DNA of 64,000 bases. Source: Sporosarcina sp. E16_8 (lineage in GTDB: Bacteria; Bacillota; Bacilli; Bacillales_A; Planococcaceae). The stretch spans positions 1 to 64,000 of the forward strand of contig NZ_JADPRZ010000001.1 in the NCBI RefSeq assembly GCF_017347095.1. The letters run 5' to 3'. Shown piece after piece: positions 36,392 to 45,675 of the stretch; the stretch's first letter is position 1; each line of letters starts with the position of its first letter. Made by a program: the position numbers and the translations under genes. Below the pieces are notes generated by a model. The model was given only the letters and a program-made list of their open reading frames with translations, did not search any database and had not been told where the DNA came from.

Positions 36392-38955
36392 CCTTTCTTA
36401 GGTCTGAGCTTTTCTTTCAATTCATGGATGTATTGCAGTGCCTGGAACGGTGTCATATTTAGTAGATCTGCATCGTTCAGGTCAGTCAGCACTTCTTGCT
36501 CTTCTGTAGACAGGGAAACCTGTCCTTCATTTTGAATATCGAAAAAGTTCAACTGCATAGGTTCATCTTCACGAACCGTTTGTTTCTCCACATTTTCAAA
36601 TGTAGTGAGTAATGTTTTTGCTCGGTTGAGAAGCGATTCAGGTAGACCTGCAAGATCCGCAACGTAAATCCCGTAACTTTTATCAGCTGGCCCCGTCATG
36701 ACTTTATGGAGAAAGACGACTTTTCCATCCTGTTCCATTGCAGCGACATGAACATTTTCAAGTCGAGATAGTTCTTTATCCAAATTGGTCAGTTCATGAT
36801 AATGGGTAGAAAACAGTGTATTCGCTCCGATTTCATTGTGAATATGCTCCATCATCGCCTGCGCTAAAGCCATGCCATCATAAGTTGAAGTCCCACGCCC
36901 GATTTCATCAAAAAGGAGAAGACTTTGCGCAGTTGCATTTGCGATCGCGAATTGAGATTCCATCATTTCCATCATAAATGTACTTTGTCCTGAAGCTAGG
37001 TCATCCGCAGCACCAATTCTTGTGAATATTTGATCGGTAACTGGAAGTAACGCCTGATCGCAAGGAACGTAGCAACCAATCTGCGCCATCACAACAATGA
37101 GCGCAATTTGCCGCATATACGTACTTTTACCGGACATATTGGGTCCCGTGATAAGCAACATATTCGCTTCGTCAGTCAATTTGCAGTTATTAGGAACGTA
37201 AAGAGAATGGTCAATCATCTTTTCAACGACCGGATGACGACCGTTCTTGATTTCCAATGCTTTCCCATCGTGAAATACGGGTTTGACGTAGTTACGCTTT
37301 TCCGAAACTGCTGCGAATGAAAGAAGGACATCCAGTTCGCTTAGGACACTTGCAAGATGCTGGATATTACGGATATGTGTTTTCATGGAATCTCGGACCT
37401 TGCTGAATAATTTATACTCAAGCTCTAGCCCTTCCGCTTCCGCATTGAGGATAAGGTCTTCTTTCTCTTTTAGCTCAGGCGTTATGTAACGTTCAGCATT
37501 CGCAAGCGTCTGCTTTCTCTCATATCGTTCCAAATCCGCAAGATGGATATTGGACTTCGTAATCTCTATATAATAGCCGAATATTCTGTTGTACCCTATT
37601 TTTAACGATTTAATGCCTGTTCGCTCGCGCTCCTCACGTTCAAGTTCTGCAAGCCACGCCTTACCATTTTTTGAAGCATCACGGTATTGGTCAAGTTTTG
37701 CATCATAGCCATCCTTGATGATACCGCCTTCTTTAACGGATAGTGGCGGATTTTCAGCAATTGCTAGTTCAAGAATTTGTAGTGCTTCTTCGCAACCATT
37801 AATCCGCTCAGAAAATTGATTCAGCAGCGGGCGTTCTGATTCATGGAGTGCTTTTTTGATAGTTGGAACACGACGGAGTGAGTTACGAAGTTGTGCAAGA
37901 TCCCTTCCACTCGCGCTACCCATCGAAATTCGCCCAGCAAGTCGCTCTAAATCGTACACTTCTTTCAAGCTTGTCTTCAATTCATCCCGCAGGAAAAATT
38001 CTTCTATCAGCTCAGTCACTGCATCAAGACGGTTTTCAATTGCTTTTTTTTCGGCTAATGGCTGATGAATCCACATTTTTAATTTACGTGCGCCCATCGC
38101 TGTAACCGTCTCGTCAAGCAACCAGTAAAGCGTACCATCCTTGCTACCGTTGCGGATTGATTGAATGAGTTCCAAATTACGCATGGAATTGGCATCAATG
38201 GATAGCTTCGTTTGTTTCTGAATGAATTCGAATGGACGTATATGATCGAGTGCCGTTTTCTGCGTGCGCTTTACGTAGGATACAAGCATGCTACATGCTT
38301 CTCTGACATCCGTTGGAATTGCACCAAAAAGATCTTCCGTTTCGAACTGTTCTTCGCCATATTCGATGGACAATACAATACTGCGTTTCGCCATGCTGTC
38401 ACTAAGAGCGAGATGCAGCCTTTCATCGACAACGACCTCTTTCATACCCAGTGCCTCAATCTCAGCAATTAGCGTCCGCTCATCGCCTTCCACACACTCT
38501 ACTTTGCCCTCACCAGTTGCTAGGTCAAGATAAGCGAGCGCATACTTGTTGCCATCTATACTATCAGCAGAACCGATGAAATGATTCGTATTCGCATCAA
38601 TTGTTTTTCCCTCCGTCATCGTACCCGGGGTAATGATTTTAACGACTTCCCTTTTGACGATACCCTTCGCTTCTTTTGGATCTTCTGTCTGTTCACAAAT
38701 AGCCACTTTATGCCCTTTACGTACGAGCGTTTCAATATAACCCGCAGCGGCATGATAAGGTACACCACACATCGGAATCCGCTCACGATTTGCAGCATCC
38801 CGACTGGTTAATGTAATTTCAAGAATTTGAGATGCTTCTTCCGCATCCGCGAAAAACAATTCATAGAAATCGCCTAATCTAAAAAACAGAAATGCATCTT
38901 CATGCTCTGATTTTACTTTTAAATATTGTTGAATCATTGGTGTATGTGTTGTCAT
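36388..38955 (-). CDS. mutS: MutS, DNA mismatch recognition ATPase
   Basis: The 855-residue protein has the mismatch-binding domain with FFRLGDFYELFFADAEEAS (the phenylalanine-x-glutamate wedge), the core and clamp domains, Walker A in LLITGPNMSGKSTYMRQIAL, and the ABC-type LLFDEIGRGTSTYDGMALA and STHYHELTNL. I chose ATG 38955 (MTTHTPMIQQYLKV), 7 nt after AAAGAGG; the longer frame adds 34 residues without family match. Upstream is the structured repeat array at 38999. Confidence 0.96.
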   Translation of the reverse strand: MTTHTPMIQQYLKVKSEHEDAFLFFRLGDFYELFFADAEEASQILEITLTSRDAANRERIPMCGVPYHAAAGYIETLVRKGHKVAICEQTEDPKEAKGIVKREVVKIITPGTMTEGKTIDANTNHFIGSADSIDGNKYALAYLDLATGEGKVECVEGDERTLIAEIEALGMKEVVVDERLHLALSDSMAKRSIVLSIEYGEEQFETEDLFGAIPTDVREACSMLVSYVKRTQKTALDHIRPFEFIQKQTKLSIDANSMRNLELIQSIRNGSKDGTLYWLLDETVTAMGARKLKMWIHQPLAEKKAIENRLDAVTELIEEFFLRDELKTSLKEVYDLERLAGRISMGSASGRDLAQLRNSLRRVPTIKKALHESERPLLNQFSERINGCEEALQILELAIAENPPLSVKEGGIIKDGYDAKLDQYRDASKNGKAWLAELEREERERTGIKSLKIGYNRIFGYYIEITKSNIHLADLERYERKQTLANAERYITPELKEKEDLILNAEAEGLELEYKLFSKVRDSMKTHIRNIQHLASVLSELDVLLSFAAVSEKRNYVKPVFHDGKALEIKNGRHPVVEKMIDHSLYVPNNCKLTDEANMLLITGPNMSGKSTYMRQIALIVVMAQIGCYVPCDQALLPVTDQIFTRIGAADDLASGQSTFMMEMMESQFAIANATAQSLLLFDEIGRGTSTYDGMALAQAMMEHIHNEIGANTLFSTHYHELTNLDKELSRLENVHVAAMEQDGKVVFLHKVMTGPADKSYGIYVADLAGLPESLLNRAKTLLTTFENVEKQTVREDEPMQLNFFDIQNEGQVSLSTEEQEVLTDLNDADLLNMTPFQALQYIHELKEKLRPKKG

Positions 38956-38998
38956 TTTTTTAACCTCTTTACGTTTACTGTTTTTTATTATTATACCA

Positions 38999-39273
38999 AA
39001 GTTGGGCCACGAAGAGCCCAACTTCTGTGTGATTTTTGCGGGCTGTGCGAAAATCACAACAAAATCGGACTACGAAGGGTCCGATTTCTGCGTGATTTTT
39101 GCGGGCTTCAAAAATCTAAGCAAATACCGGACAACGAAGAGTCCGGTATTTGTGTAATTTACACGGGCTGTGTGGAAATTACAACAAAGTTGGGCCACGA
39201 AGGGTCCGATTTCTGTGTGATTTTTGCGGGCTTCAAAAATCTAAGCAAAGTTGGGCCACGAAGAGCCCAACTT
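38999..39273. repeat. Five-unit array of alternating hairpins with compensating stem changes
   Basis: Units of about 62 bp start at 38999, 39062, 39122, 39187 and 39248. Each has hairpin A, a 9-11-bp stem around an 8-nt loop ACGAAG (A stems: AAGTTGGGC/GCCCAACTT in units 1 and 5, AAATCGGAC/GTCCGATTT in 2, AAATACCGGAC/GTCCGGTATTT in 3; unit 4 mixes arms 1 and 2 and pairs through three G-T wobbles). Units 1-4 also have hairpin B around CGGGCT with stems GTGATTTT/AAAATCAC, GATTTTTG/CAAAAATC, GTAATTT/AAATTAC and again GATTTTTG. Loops are kept while stems covary. Confidence 0.9.
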
Positions 39274-39280
39274 CTGTGTA

Positions 39281-39500
39281 ATTGCAACTCCACGATTTTA
39301 ATTGCAACTTCACTGCTCTAATTGCAACTTTACCATTCTAATTGCAACTCCACCGCTCTAATTGCAACTTTACCGTTCTAATTGCAACTCCAGATTTTCA
39401 GTCAAAACGCCGGACATTAAAAGGTGTGTAATCGCAACTTCGAAAACCTAATCACAACTCCACCACTCTAATCTCAACTGCACATCTATCATCACAAACT
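39281..39500. repeat. 20-bp tandem repeats upstream of mutS
   Basis: ATTGCAACT-N(11) recurs exactly every 20 bp at 39281, 39301, 39321, 39341, 39361 and 39381. A second, in-phase group with ATCRCAACT follows at 39431, 39451, 39471 and 39491. The array runs straight on from the hairpin array, whose last unit switches into it. Confidence 0.9.
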
Positions 39501-39547
39501 TCAGCTATGAAGCTTAGTAAGCGTACTCTCACAAAATTCAAGTAACT

Positions 39548-39575
39548 AAAAAAAAGCCGGTGGTGTTTGCCGGCT
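39548..39575 (-). terminator. cotE terminator
   Basis: On the minus strand AGCCGG and CCGGCT arms around a 9-nt loop are followed by seven or more T, 2 nt after the cotE stop codon. Confidence 0.85.
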
Positions 39576-39576
39576 C

Positions 39577-40170
39577 TCAAAATGACGATGATTCGTTTGG
39601 TGATTTATGATTTTGTCCTTGACCTTGTTCATTGCCCCGCACTTGCGCTTGTTCACGTCCTGGACCGTGCCCCTGTTCATGGGATGATGATTCATCTGAA
39701 AACTTCCATTCCTCTTCAAAACTTTGCGGATGTACCGTAATACAGACTTTTGTTTCGCCAACAACTTCAGCCATCAACTCTCGTTCAATCGTTATGCAGA
39801 ACTTCTCACCACATTCCGATATAATCGCCTCTGTACAATTCGGGTGCTGTACAACATCAACGATGACTTCTTCATGCCCAGATGTCGGCTCGTCTCGATA
39901 ATGCAAACGAATCCTGTCCTTGTAAGGAATTGACTCCGTAAATACAGATGTCTTTGAATGTTCTTGATGGGAATACCAAACATTGACGTCGAACTTACCG
40001 GTAACTTCGATGAATTTACCGACCTTTTTCGCCTGATGTGTATGGTTGATGACCCAACATCCGAGTATACTCGTCGGACTATTCGGCGGCTTCAGTGTCA
40101 CAGTCGTCTCAGTCCGCTTCTTCCCCTTGGCAATAACCGTCTTCGTCACGATCTGACGTAAATTTTTCAG
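39577..40170 (-). CDS. cotE: CotE, outer spore coat morphogenetic protein (probable CTG start)
   Basis: CotE is needed to build the outer spore coat. The conserved core has SPTSILGCWVINHTHQAKKV, GKFDVNVWYSHQEHSKT, VVQHPNCTEAIIS and MAEVVGETKVCITVHP; the C-terminal 45 residues are a low-complexity tail rich in Glu, Gln, Gly and Ser. The frame has no ATG before MTKTVIAKG (GTG 40149), which lacks a ribosome binding site, whereas GGAGGAGG lies 7 nt before CTG 40170. Starting there gives (M)KNLRQIVTKTVIAKGKK, which aligns with the first residues of B. subtilis CotE. About 197 residues. Confidence 0.88.
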   Translation of the reverse strand: MKNLRQIVTKTVIAKGKKRTETTVTLKPPNSPTSILGCWVINHTHQAKKVGKFIEVTGKFDVNVWYSHQEHSKTSVFTESIPYKDRIRLHYRDEPTSGHEEVIVDVVQHPNCTEAIISECGEKFCITIERELMAEVVGETKVCITVHPQSFEEEWKFSDESSSHEQGHGPGREQAQVRGNEQGQGQNHKSPNESSSF

Positions 40171-40272
40171 TTCGATTCCTCCTCCATTCGCTTCAATCCA
40201 TCTTATGCAACAGAAGCCCAGAGAGTGAGAAAAATCGGCAGGAAATATTTTCCCACCGATTGGTATACTTAC

Positions 40273-40704
40273 TTATAGTTTTTCATATGTCGTATTTTTT
40301 ACATAAGAACCTGTTTCTCCACGTCTTACATCGCCATCTGTCGCTTTGATGATTTCATCTGTGACAGTGTTTGCGATTGTGTTCGATACAAGTTGTAGTA
40401 AATCATTCACTTCACCCTGAGATTGTTTAAATTCCTGAACAATCGGAACTTCGTCTATATCACTTTGGATTTTTTCAATTTTGCCTTCAATGATACCCAG
40501 TGCTCTTTCTTTTCCATACTGCTGGAAATTGACTGCCTGCTTTTGCAATGATTTTAGACTTGCAATATTTTCACGGATTTTTTGATTTTCATTAATCTGC
40601 TCTTCTGCCCGCTTGAAAAACTCCACTTGCTCCGTGTTTGCAATCATTACTGCGATTTCGCGTGCCTTTGCGATAATTTCATCTTTTGAATAGTTCTTTT
40701 CCAT
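40273..40704 (-). CDS. ricA: RicA (YmcA), Y-complex protein
   Basis: RicA, with RicF and RicT, forms the Fe-S-containing complex that helps RNase Y mature certain mRNAs and promotes biofilm formation, competence and sporulation in Bacillus. The 143-residue helical protein starts [20 protein letters not shown] and has ENQKIRENIASLKSLQKQAV and EVNDLLQLVSNTIANTVTDE. Its ATG shares a base with the miaB stop (TAATG). RNase Y itself is encoded nearby at 43867. Confidence 0.92.
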   Translation of the reverse strand: MEKNYSKDEIIAKAREIAVMIANTEQVEFFKRAEEQINENQKIRENIASLKSLQKQAVNFQQYGKERALGIIEGKIEKIQSDIDEVPIVQEFKQSQGEVNDLLQLVSNTIANTVTDEIIKATDGDVRRGETGSYVKNTTYEKL

Positions 40705-42248
40705 TATGACATCACCTTTTCCTTTTCTACTACGCCGATAAACTCACCGTCGAGTGACCATGTTTTGGCCTCTATTATTTTCACATTGACTATTTTACCA
40801 ATCACCGATTGTGGTGCTTTAAAATTGACGAGTTTGCTTTTCTCAGTGTAGCCCGCGAGAACTTCCGGATTACGCTTACTTTCCCCTTCGACAAGCACCT
40901 CAACGATTTTACCTTTATAGGGTTTCATCGCTTCTGCGGATAAATCATTGACGACTTTATTTAATCGTTGTAGACGTTCTTTTTTCACATCCATCGGAAT
41001 ATTATCAGCCATTTTTGCGGCCGGCGTGCCATCCCGTGGCGAATAAATATACGTATAAGCAATGTCGAAACCAACTTCCTTGTACAAGGATACTGTCTCT
41101 TCAAATTGCTCGTCCGTTTCATTCGGGAACCCAACGATAATATCCGTCGTTAATGTAACGTTCGGAATCGCTTTCTTTATTTTACCCACGAGTTCCAGAT
41201 AATGTTCACGAGTATATTTTCGCGCCATGATTTTCAAAATATCGCTAGAACCCGATTGAACTGGAAGATGAATATGATCGACTAGATTTCCACCCTTCGC
41301 AAGTACTTCGATTAGATAGTCATCGAAGTCACGTGGATGGCTCGTTGTGAAACGGATTCGCGCAATGTCGATTTTTCTTAGATCATCCATTAAATCGCCA
41401 AAACGGTAACTCGTTCCTTCAAAATCTTTTCCATATGCATTAACATTCTGACCAAGCAACGTAATTTCCTTATAGCCCTCTGCCGCTAACTGCCGTACTT
41501 CCAGAATAATATCTTGCGGACGTCTGCTTCGTTCCTTGCCCCTCGTGTATGGCACGATGCAATACGTACAAAACTTGTCGCAGCCGTACATAATGTTCAC
41601 CCAAGCTTTAATTTTTCCGTGACGGACTTTTGGAAGGTTCTCAATAATATCACCTTCTTTTGACCACACTTCAATGACCATTTCTTTTGATAAGTAGGCC
41701 TCATTTAAAATATGGGGCAATCTATGGATATTGTGTGTCCCAAAAATCATATCAACCTGATCATACTTTTTAAGAATTTTATTAACAACTGATTCCTCTT
41801 GCGACATACAACCACATACGCCAATCAAGACATCAGGATTTCTTCGTTTCAACGATTGCAAATGGCCTAGCTCACCAAACACTTTGTTTTCGGCGTTTTC
41901 ACGAATGGCACATGTATTGAGCAACACGACATTCGCATCTTCAACAGTATCTGTCGGTTCATACCCAAGGGCTATTAAAATTCCTGCAATCACTTCTGTG
42001 TCATGTTCATTCATTTGGCAACCATATGTCCGTATATAAAATTTCCGGTTCGACCCCATTTCACGGAAGCGCTCGTCAATTTCAAAGTTATCGTAATAAG
42101 CGATTTCTTCCTTGCCACGTTTTTTGGCGTCTTTCAAAGAAGGGGGTGTGTAGGCTGTCTGAAAATAGTGGCTATAGTCCTTCTCGTCTGCAATTTTTGC
42201 TAGATTTGGCTTCACTAGCCCTTCATTCAATCGCTGTTCCTCATTCAT
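40704..42248 (-). CDS. miaB: MiaB, tRNA-2-methylthio-N6-dimethylallyladenosine synthase
   Basis: Radical-SAM enzyme that methylthiolates i6A37 made by MiaA. The 514-residue protein has the three N-terminal cluster cysteines ([28 protein letters not shown]), the radical-SAM motif [17 protein letters not shown] and a C-terminal TRAM domain ([13 protein letters not shown] to [11 protein letters not shown]). GGAAAGGGG precedes the ATG. It starts an operon with ricA; a structured element lies in its leader (42296-42360). Confidence 0.96.
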   Translation of the reverse strand: MNEEQRLNEGLVKPNLAKIADEKDYSHYFQTAYTPPSLKDAKKRGKEEIAYYDNFEIDERFREMGSNRKFYIRTYGCQMNEHDTEVIAGILIALGYEPTDTVEDANVVLLNTCAIRENAENKVFGELGHLQSLKRRNPDVLIGVCGCMSQEESVVNKILKKYDQVDMIFGTHNIHRLPHILNEAYLSKEMVIEVWSKEGDIIENLPKVRHGKIKAWVNIMYGCDKFCTYCIVPYTRGKERSRRPQDIILEVRQLAAEGYKEITLLGQNVNAYGKDFEGTSYRFGDLMDDLRKIDIARIRFTTSHPRDFDDYLIEVLAKGGNLVDHIHLPVQSGSSDILKIMARKYTREHYLELVGKIKKAIPNVTLTTDIIVGFPNETDEQFEETVSLYKEVGFDIAYTYIYSPRDGTPAAKMADNIPMDVKKERLQRLNKVVNDLSAEAMKPYKGKIVEVLVEGESKRNPEVLAGYTEKSKLVNFKAPQSVIGKIVNVKIIEAKTWSLDGEFIGVVEKEKVMS

Positions 42249-42295
42249 TTAACTTGTCCCCTTTCCTACAAAGCCTTGTGACATCCGCTGGAGGC

Positions 42296-42360
42296 TTGGG
42301 CCAACAGGATGTTAAGGATACTCAGACGTCGCCGCAGGACGCGGTAGTTTCAGTCTGAGT
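42296..42360 (-). ncRNA. Twin-hairpin element, copy 3, in the miaB leader
   Basis: Hairpin 1: CAAC, loop AGGAT, GTT with an outer CC/GG. Hairpin 2: GCCGC (42331-42335), loop AGGAC, GCGGT, on a perfect 8-bp basal stem ACTCAGAC/GTCTGAGT. On the minus strand both loops read RUCCU (ATCCT and GTCCT). It lies between the miaB promoter candidate and the miaB start, so it would be in the mRNA leader. Confidence 0.65.
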
Positions 42361-42416
42361 TCCCCTAATCGGCAGGGAATTTGCGCCCCACTGAGTAAAG
42401 TTGAACGTATGATTTC

Positions 42417-42446
42417 ATTATACTTAATTGTTGACCCACTGTACAA
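42417..42446 (-). promoter_or_regulatory. Possible miaB promoter
   Basis: On the minus strand TTGTAC (42446-42441) and a perfect TATAAT (42422-42417) are separated by 18 bp. Transcription would start near 42410 and give a leader of about 160 nt. Confidence 0.45.
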
Positions 42447-42596
42447 GAACTCAAAGCTTTGTCGGTTGTTTGTCACAGTTCTTATAGAACTTTCTCTTGT
42501 GATAAAGGTAATCTTCAATCAGCTGGCCGCTTCTTCCCACCGATTGTTTGTTTAACCATTCGGTCTTTTACGGGCAGTTAATGCGGGATACAACTA

Positions 42597-42632
42597 AAAG
42601 ACCACAGGGAATTAACGCGTCCCGTGGTCCTG
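42597..42632 (-). terminator. spoVS terminator
   Basis: On the minus strand GACCACGGGA and TCCCTGTGGTC arms are followed by TTTT, 13 nt after the spoVS stop codon. Confidence 0.8.
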
Positions 42633-42644
42633 ACTCTTTCTAAT

Positions 42645-42920
42645 TTACATATGACGCTGTCTTTTTTCAACAAGTAATTTCAATGCCGTACGTCCTTCAC
42701 CGTTAATCTCAATATCAGTGAAAGCGGGTGCACAGATGAGATCACCGCCACTTGGAGCGACGAATCCACGTGCAATTGCAATTGCTTTTATTGCCTGATT
42801 TAAGGCACCAGCACCTACTGCCTGCATTTCTGCGTACCCCTGGTCCCTGATAACTGCAACGAGTGCTCCTGCAACAGAATTCGGATTCGAGCGGGATGAT
42901 ACTTTCAATGGGTTCAACAT
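42645..42920 (-). CDS. spoVS: SpoVS, stage V sporulation protein S
   Basis: A small conserved Alba-like protein needed for spore coat and septation control. The 91 residues start MLNPLKVSSRSNPNSVAGAL and include QAVGAGALNQAIKAIAIARG and PAFTDIEINGEGRTALKLLV. It is a few residues longer than the usual 86 at the C-terminus (EKRQRHM). AAGGAGG precedes the ATG. It is transcribed after ymdB and has its own terminator. Confidence 0.96.
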   Translation of the reverse strand: MLNPLKVSSRSNPNSVAGALVAVIRDQGYAEMQAVGAGALNQAIKAIAIARGFVAPSGGDLICAPAFTDIEINGEGRTALKLLVEKRQRHM

Positions 42921-43003
42921 GATTCCTCCTTATTTTTCGGTGTCTATGGAACGGATATCTCCATAAACCATCCTATGATTCGGAGGCGATGTTTAGACGC
43001 GCA

Positions 43004-43801
43004 TTAGCCTTTGAATGTGCGGTCAGCATTGATGGCAACTCGTTCAACTCTGATTGCTTTTCCTGTTTCATCATCCAATACTACGAAAAGACCGTTTAAC
43101 TGGGTACGTCCTGTTTTCGGAACTTCAAAACGAACTGGTAAATTCGTACGGAAACGATAGATGACGTCTTCTTTTTTCATACCTAAAATTTCATCGTAAG
43201 GGCCCGTCATGCCCGCATCAGTTAAATAGGCTGTTCCACCTGGTAGAATGCGATCATCCGCCGTCTGGACATGCGTGTGCGTTCCTACAACAACAGATGC
43301 TTTCCCATCAAGATGCCAACCCATCGCAATTTTTTCGCTTGTCGCTTCAGCGTGGAAATCAACGAAGACGAGCGGAGAAATTTCTCTTGCTTCCGCTACC
43401 AATTCATCTGCCTTTTCAAATGGATCGCCGTGCGGTGGTAAAAATGTCCGGCCATGCAAATTGATGATAGACATCGTCACACCATTCCGTGAAATCGTTG
43501 TCATCCCTTTACCGGGTGCTTCATCTGAAAAATTGGCAGGACGGATAAGATAATCTGTGTCATCGATAAAATCGTAAATCTCTTTTTGATCCCATGTGTG
43601 ATTTCCCATTGTTACAACGTCTACTCCAGCACGGAGCAAATCATCAAATATTGCTTTAGTGATTCCTCTTCCAGCTGCTGCGTTTTCTCCGTTCGCAATA
43701 ATAACATCTGCGTTATACTTCCTTTTGAGTCGTGGTAAATAGTCAAATACCATATCTCGTCCTAGCGATCCTACTATATCTCCTATAAATAATACTCTCA
43801 T
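43004..43801 (-). CDS. ymdB: YmdB, metallophosphodiesterase
   Basis: YmdB is a calcineurin-like 2',3'-cyclic nucleotide phosphodiesterase that controls biofilm gene expression in B. subtilis. The 265-residue protein has the metal motifs GDIVGSLGRD, NGENAAAGRG, MGNHTWDQ, DFHAEATSEK and GTHTHVQTADD. I chose ATG 43801 (MRVLFIGDIVG, GGGAGAG before it); the frame is open 16 codons further up. It follows rny, as in Bacillus. Confidence 0.94.
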   Translation of the reverse strand: MRVLFIGDIVGSLGRDMVFDYLPRLKRKYNADVIIANGENAAAGRGITKAIFDDLLRAGVDVVTMGNHTWDQKEIYDFIDDTDYLIRPANFSDEAPGKGMTTISRNGVTMSIINLHGRTFLPPHGDPFEKADELVAEAREISPLVFVDFHAEATSEKIAMGWHLDGKASVVVGTHTHVQTADDRILPGGTAYLTDAGMTGPYDEILGMKKEDVIYRFRTNLPVRFEVPKTGRTQLNGLFVVLDDETGKAIRVERVAINADRTFKG

Positions 43802-43866
43802 AAAATAATCTCTCCCAATAGAAAAAGAGGCCCCCGGACCGAAATGCACGGAAACCCCTTTTTTCT

Positions 43867-45429
43867 TTATTTTGCGTATTCGACCGCCCGTGTCTCACGG
43901 ATGACCGTTACTTTAATATGTCCTGGATAATCGAGCTCTTCTTCAATCCGTTTCCGGATATCTCGCGCTAGACGATGGGCTGTAATATCATCGATTTGGT
44001 CTGGGCGGACAATAATTCGAACTTCGCGTCCTGCCTGGATAGCAAACGATTTCTCCACGCCGTCGTACGATTCAGAAATCTCTTCAAGTTTTTTCAGTCT
44101 GCGGATATAGTTTTCAAGCGTTTCACTGCGCGCTCCCGGCCTTGCAGCTGATAATGCATCTGCTGCTGCAACCAATACGGCAATGACTGATGTCGCTTCA
44201 GTATCCCCATGATGGGATGCGATACTGTTAATAACAACAGGATGTTCTTTATATTTCGTTGCAAGTTCAACGCCAATTTCAACGTGACTGCCTTCTACTT
44301 CATGGTCAATCGCTTTTCCGATATCATGAAGGAGTCCAGCGCGTCGTGCGAGCGTTACATCTTCTCCAAGTTCTGCCGCCAATAAACCTGCTAGATAAGC
44401 AACTTCTGTCGAATGCTTCAAGACATTTTGGCCATAACTTGTACGGAAACGCAATCTTCCGATGATTTTAATAAGATCTGGGTGCAGATTATGAATGCCT
44501 ATATCGAAAGTTGTCTGTTCTCCAGTTTCGCGGATAAGTTCATCCACTTCACGCCTCGATTTATCAACCATCTCTTCAATACGTGCTGGATGAATTCGTC
44601 CATCTTGCACAAGTTTCTCTAGTGCAAGTCGTGCAGTTTCCCGGCGTACCGGATCAAAGCCTGACAAGATGACCGCTTCTGGCGTATCGTCGATTATTAG
44701 GTCAATTCCTGTCAACGTTTCGAGTGTGCGGATGTTACGTCCTTCACGACCGATAATACGGCCTTTCATCTCATCATTCGGTAGATTTACTACCGATACA
44801 GTCGTTTCAGCAACATGGTCTGCTGCAAAACGTTGCAAGGCGATAGAAAGTATTTCACGTGATTTTTTATCCGATTCCTCTTTTGCTCGTTGCTCTGCTT
44901 CTTTTGTCATAACAGCGATATCTGTAGCAAGTTCTTTCTCTACTTCACTAAGGATGAGCCTTTTCGCTTCATCACGTGTCAGAGAAGATATCTTTTCAAG
45001 TTCGGTTTTCTGAACCAAAACAAGTTCTTCCGCTTTGCGTTCCATCTGTTCGATATGCTGCTGTCTTCCGGTAAGCGCTTCTTCTTTGCGCTCCAGACCT
45101 GCGTCTCTTTTATTGAGAGCTTCATCTTTACGGTCATGATTTTCTTCCCGTTGCAAAAGACGGCTTTCTTGTTTTTGCAGTTCCGCCCTTCGTTCACGGA
45201 TCTCTGATTCCGCTTCAATTCTCAGTTTGTGAGTTTCATCTTTCGCTTCTAGTAGTGACTCTTTTTTAAGAGCATCCGCTTCACGCTTCGCCTCTTCGAC
45301 GATTTGTTCTGCCGTAAATTTGGCACCAGTCACTTTTGAATCGTTCACTTTCTTATTAAAGAAATAGGTAACAGCGACACCAACGAGCAGACCAAGCAAA
45401 GCGAAGATGATCAATTGTAGTTCTAACAT
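43867..45429 (-). CDS. rny: RNase Y, membrane-bound endoribonuclease
   Basis: RNase Y starts the decay and processing of many mRNAs. The 520-residue protein has an N-terminal membrane helix ([19 protein letters not shown]), a long charged coiled coil (about 30-200), a KH domain with [17 protein letters not shown], and an HD domain with [21 protein letters not shown] chose ATG 45429, 6 nt after GGAGGAGGTG, which gives exactly the B. subtilis length. RicA, its partner, is encoded 3 kb downstream. Confidence 0.96.
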   Translation of the reverse strand: MLELQLIIFALLGLLVGVAVTYFFNKKVNDSKVTGAKFTAEQIVEEAKREADALKKESLLEAKDETHKLRIEAESEIRERRAELQKQESRLLQREENHDRKDEALNKRDAGLERKEEALTGRQQHIEQMERKAEELVLVQKTELEKISSLTRDEAKRLILSEVEKELATDIAVMTKEAEQRAKEESDKKSREILSIALQRFAADHVAETTVSVVNLPNDEMKGRIIGREGRNIRTLETLTGIDLIIDDTPEAVILSGFDPVRRETARLALEKLVQDGRIHPARIEEMVDKSRREVDELIRETGEQTTFDIGIHNLHPDLIKIIGRLRFRTSYGQNVLKHSTEVAYLAGLLAAELGEDVTLARRAGLLHDIGKAIDHEVEGSHVEIGVELATKYKEHPVVINSIASHHGDTEATSVIAVLVAAADALSAARPGARSETLENYIRRLKKLEEISESYDGVEKSFAIQAGREVRIIVRPDQIDDITAHRLARDIRKRIEEELDYPGHIKVTVIRETRAVEYAK

Positions 45430-45628
45430 CCAGGTCACCTCCTCCTGCTATTCTTTTCATTTTCAGTCGGCTCATATATCAACGTACAACATACTGCCAA
45501 AATCATTTCAATGGTATGAAATTATACAATTCTAATTGTATCTATGTAAATTTGACATGTCAAGGTTACACAAGTCTTTGCGACACATTATTCTTGGATT
45601 AATAGTTGTATTTTCTGCATCTATGTAA

Positions 45629-45666
45629 AAACCGATCACGCCCTATAAAAAGGACGGATCGGCTTT
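45629..45666 (-). terminator. recA terminator
   Basis: On the minus strand GCCGATC and GATCGGT arms are followed by TTTT, directly after the recA stop codon. Confidence 0.75.
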
Positions 45667-45675
45667 CTGTATTAC

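Noticed and set aside
38956..39057. Longer MutS start at 39057
   Set aside because: The added 34 residues run through the first hairpin repeat unit and do not resemble MutS; ATG 38955 has a proper ribosome binding site.
38926..39321. Plus-strand 131-residue ORF across the repeats upstream of mutS
   Set aside because: It is an open frame caused by the repeat period, rich in cysteine and repeating peptides, without a start signal.
39281..39500. CRISPR-like or iteron origin array
   Set aside because: The 20-bp period leaves no spacer of CRISPR size, and no replication gene is adjacent.
43802..43849. Sixteen-residue extension of YmdB
   Set aside because: MRVLFIGDIVG at 43801 is the conserved start and has its own ribosome binding site.
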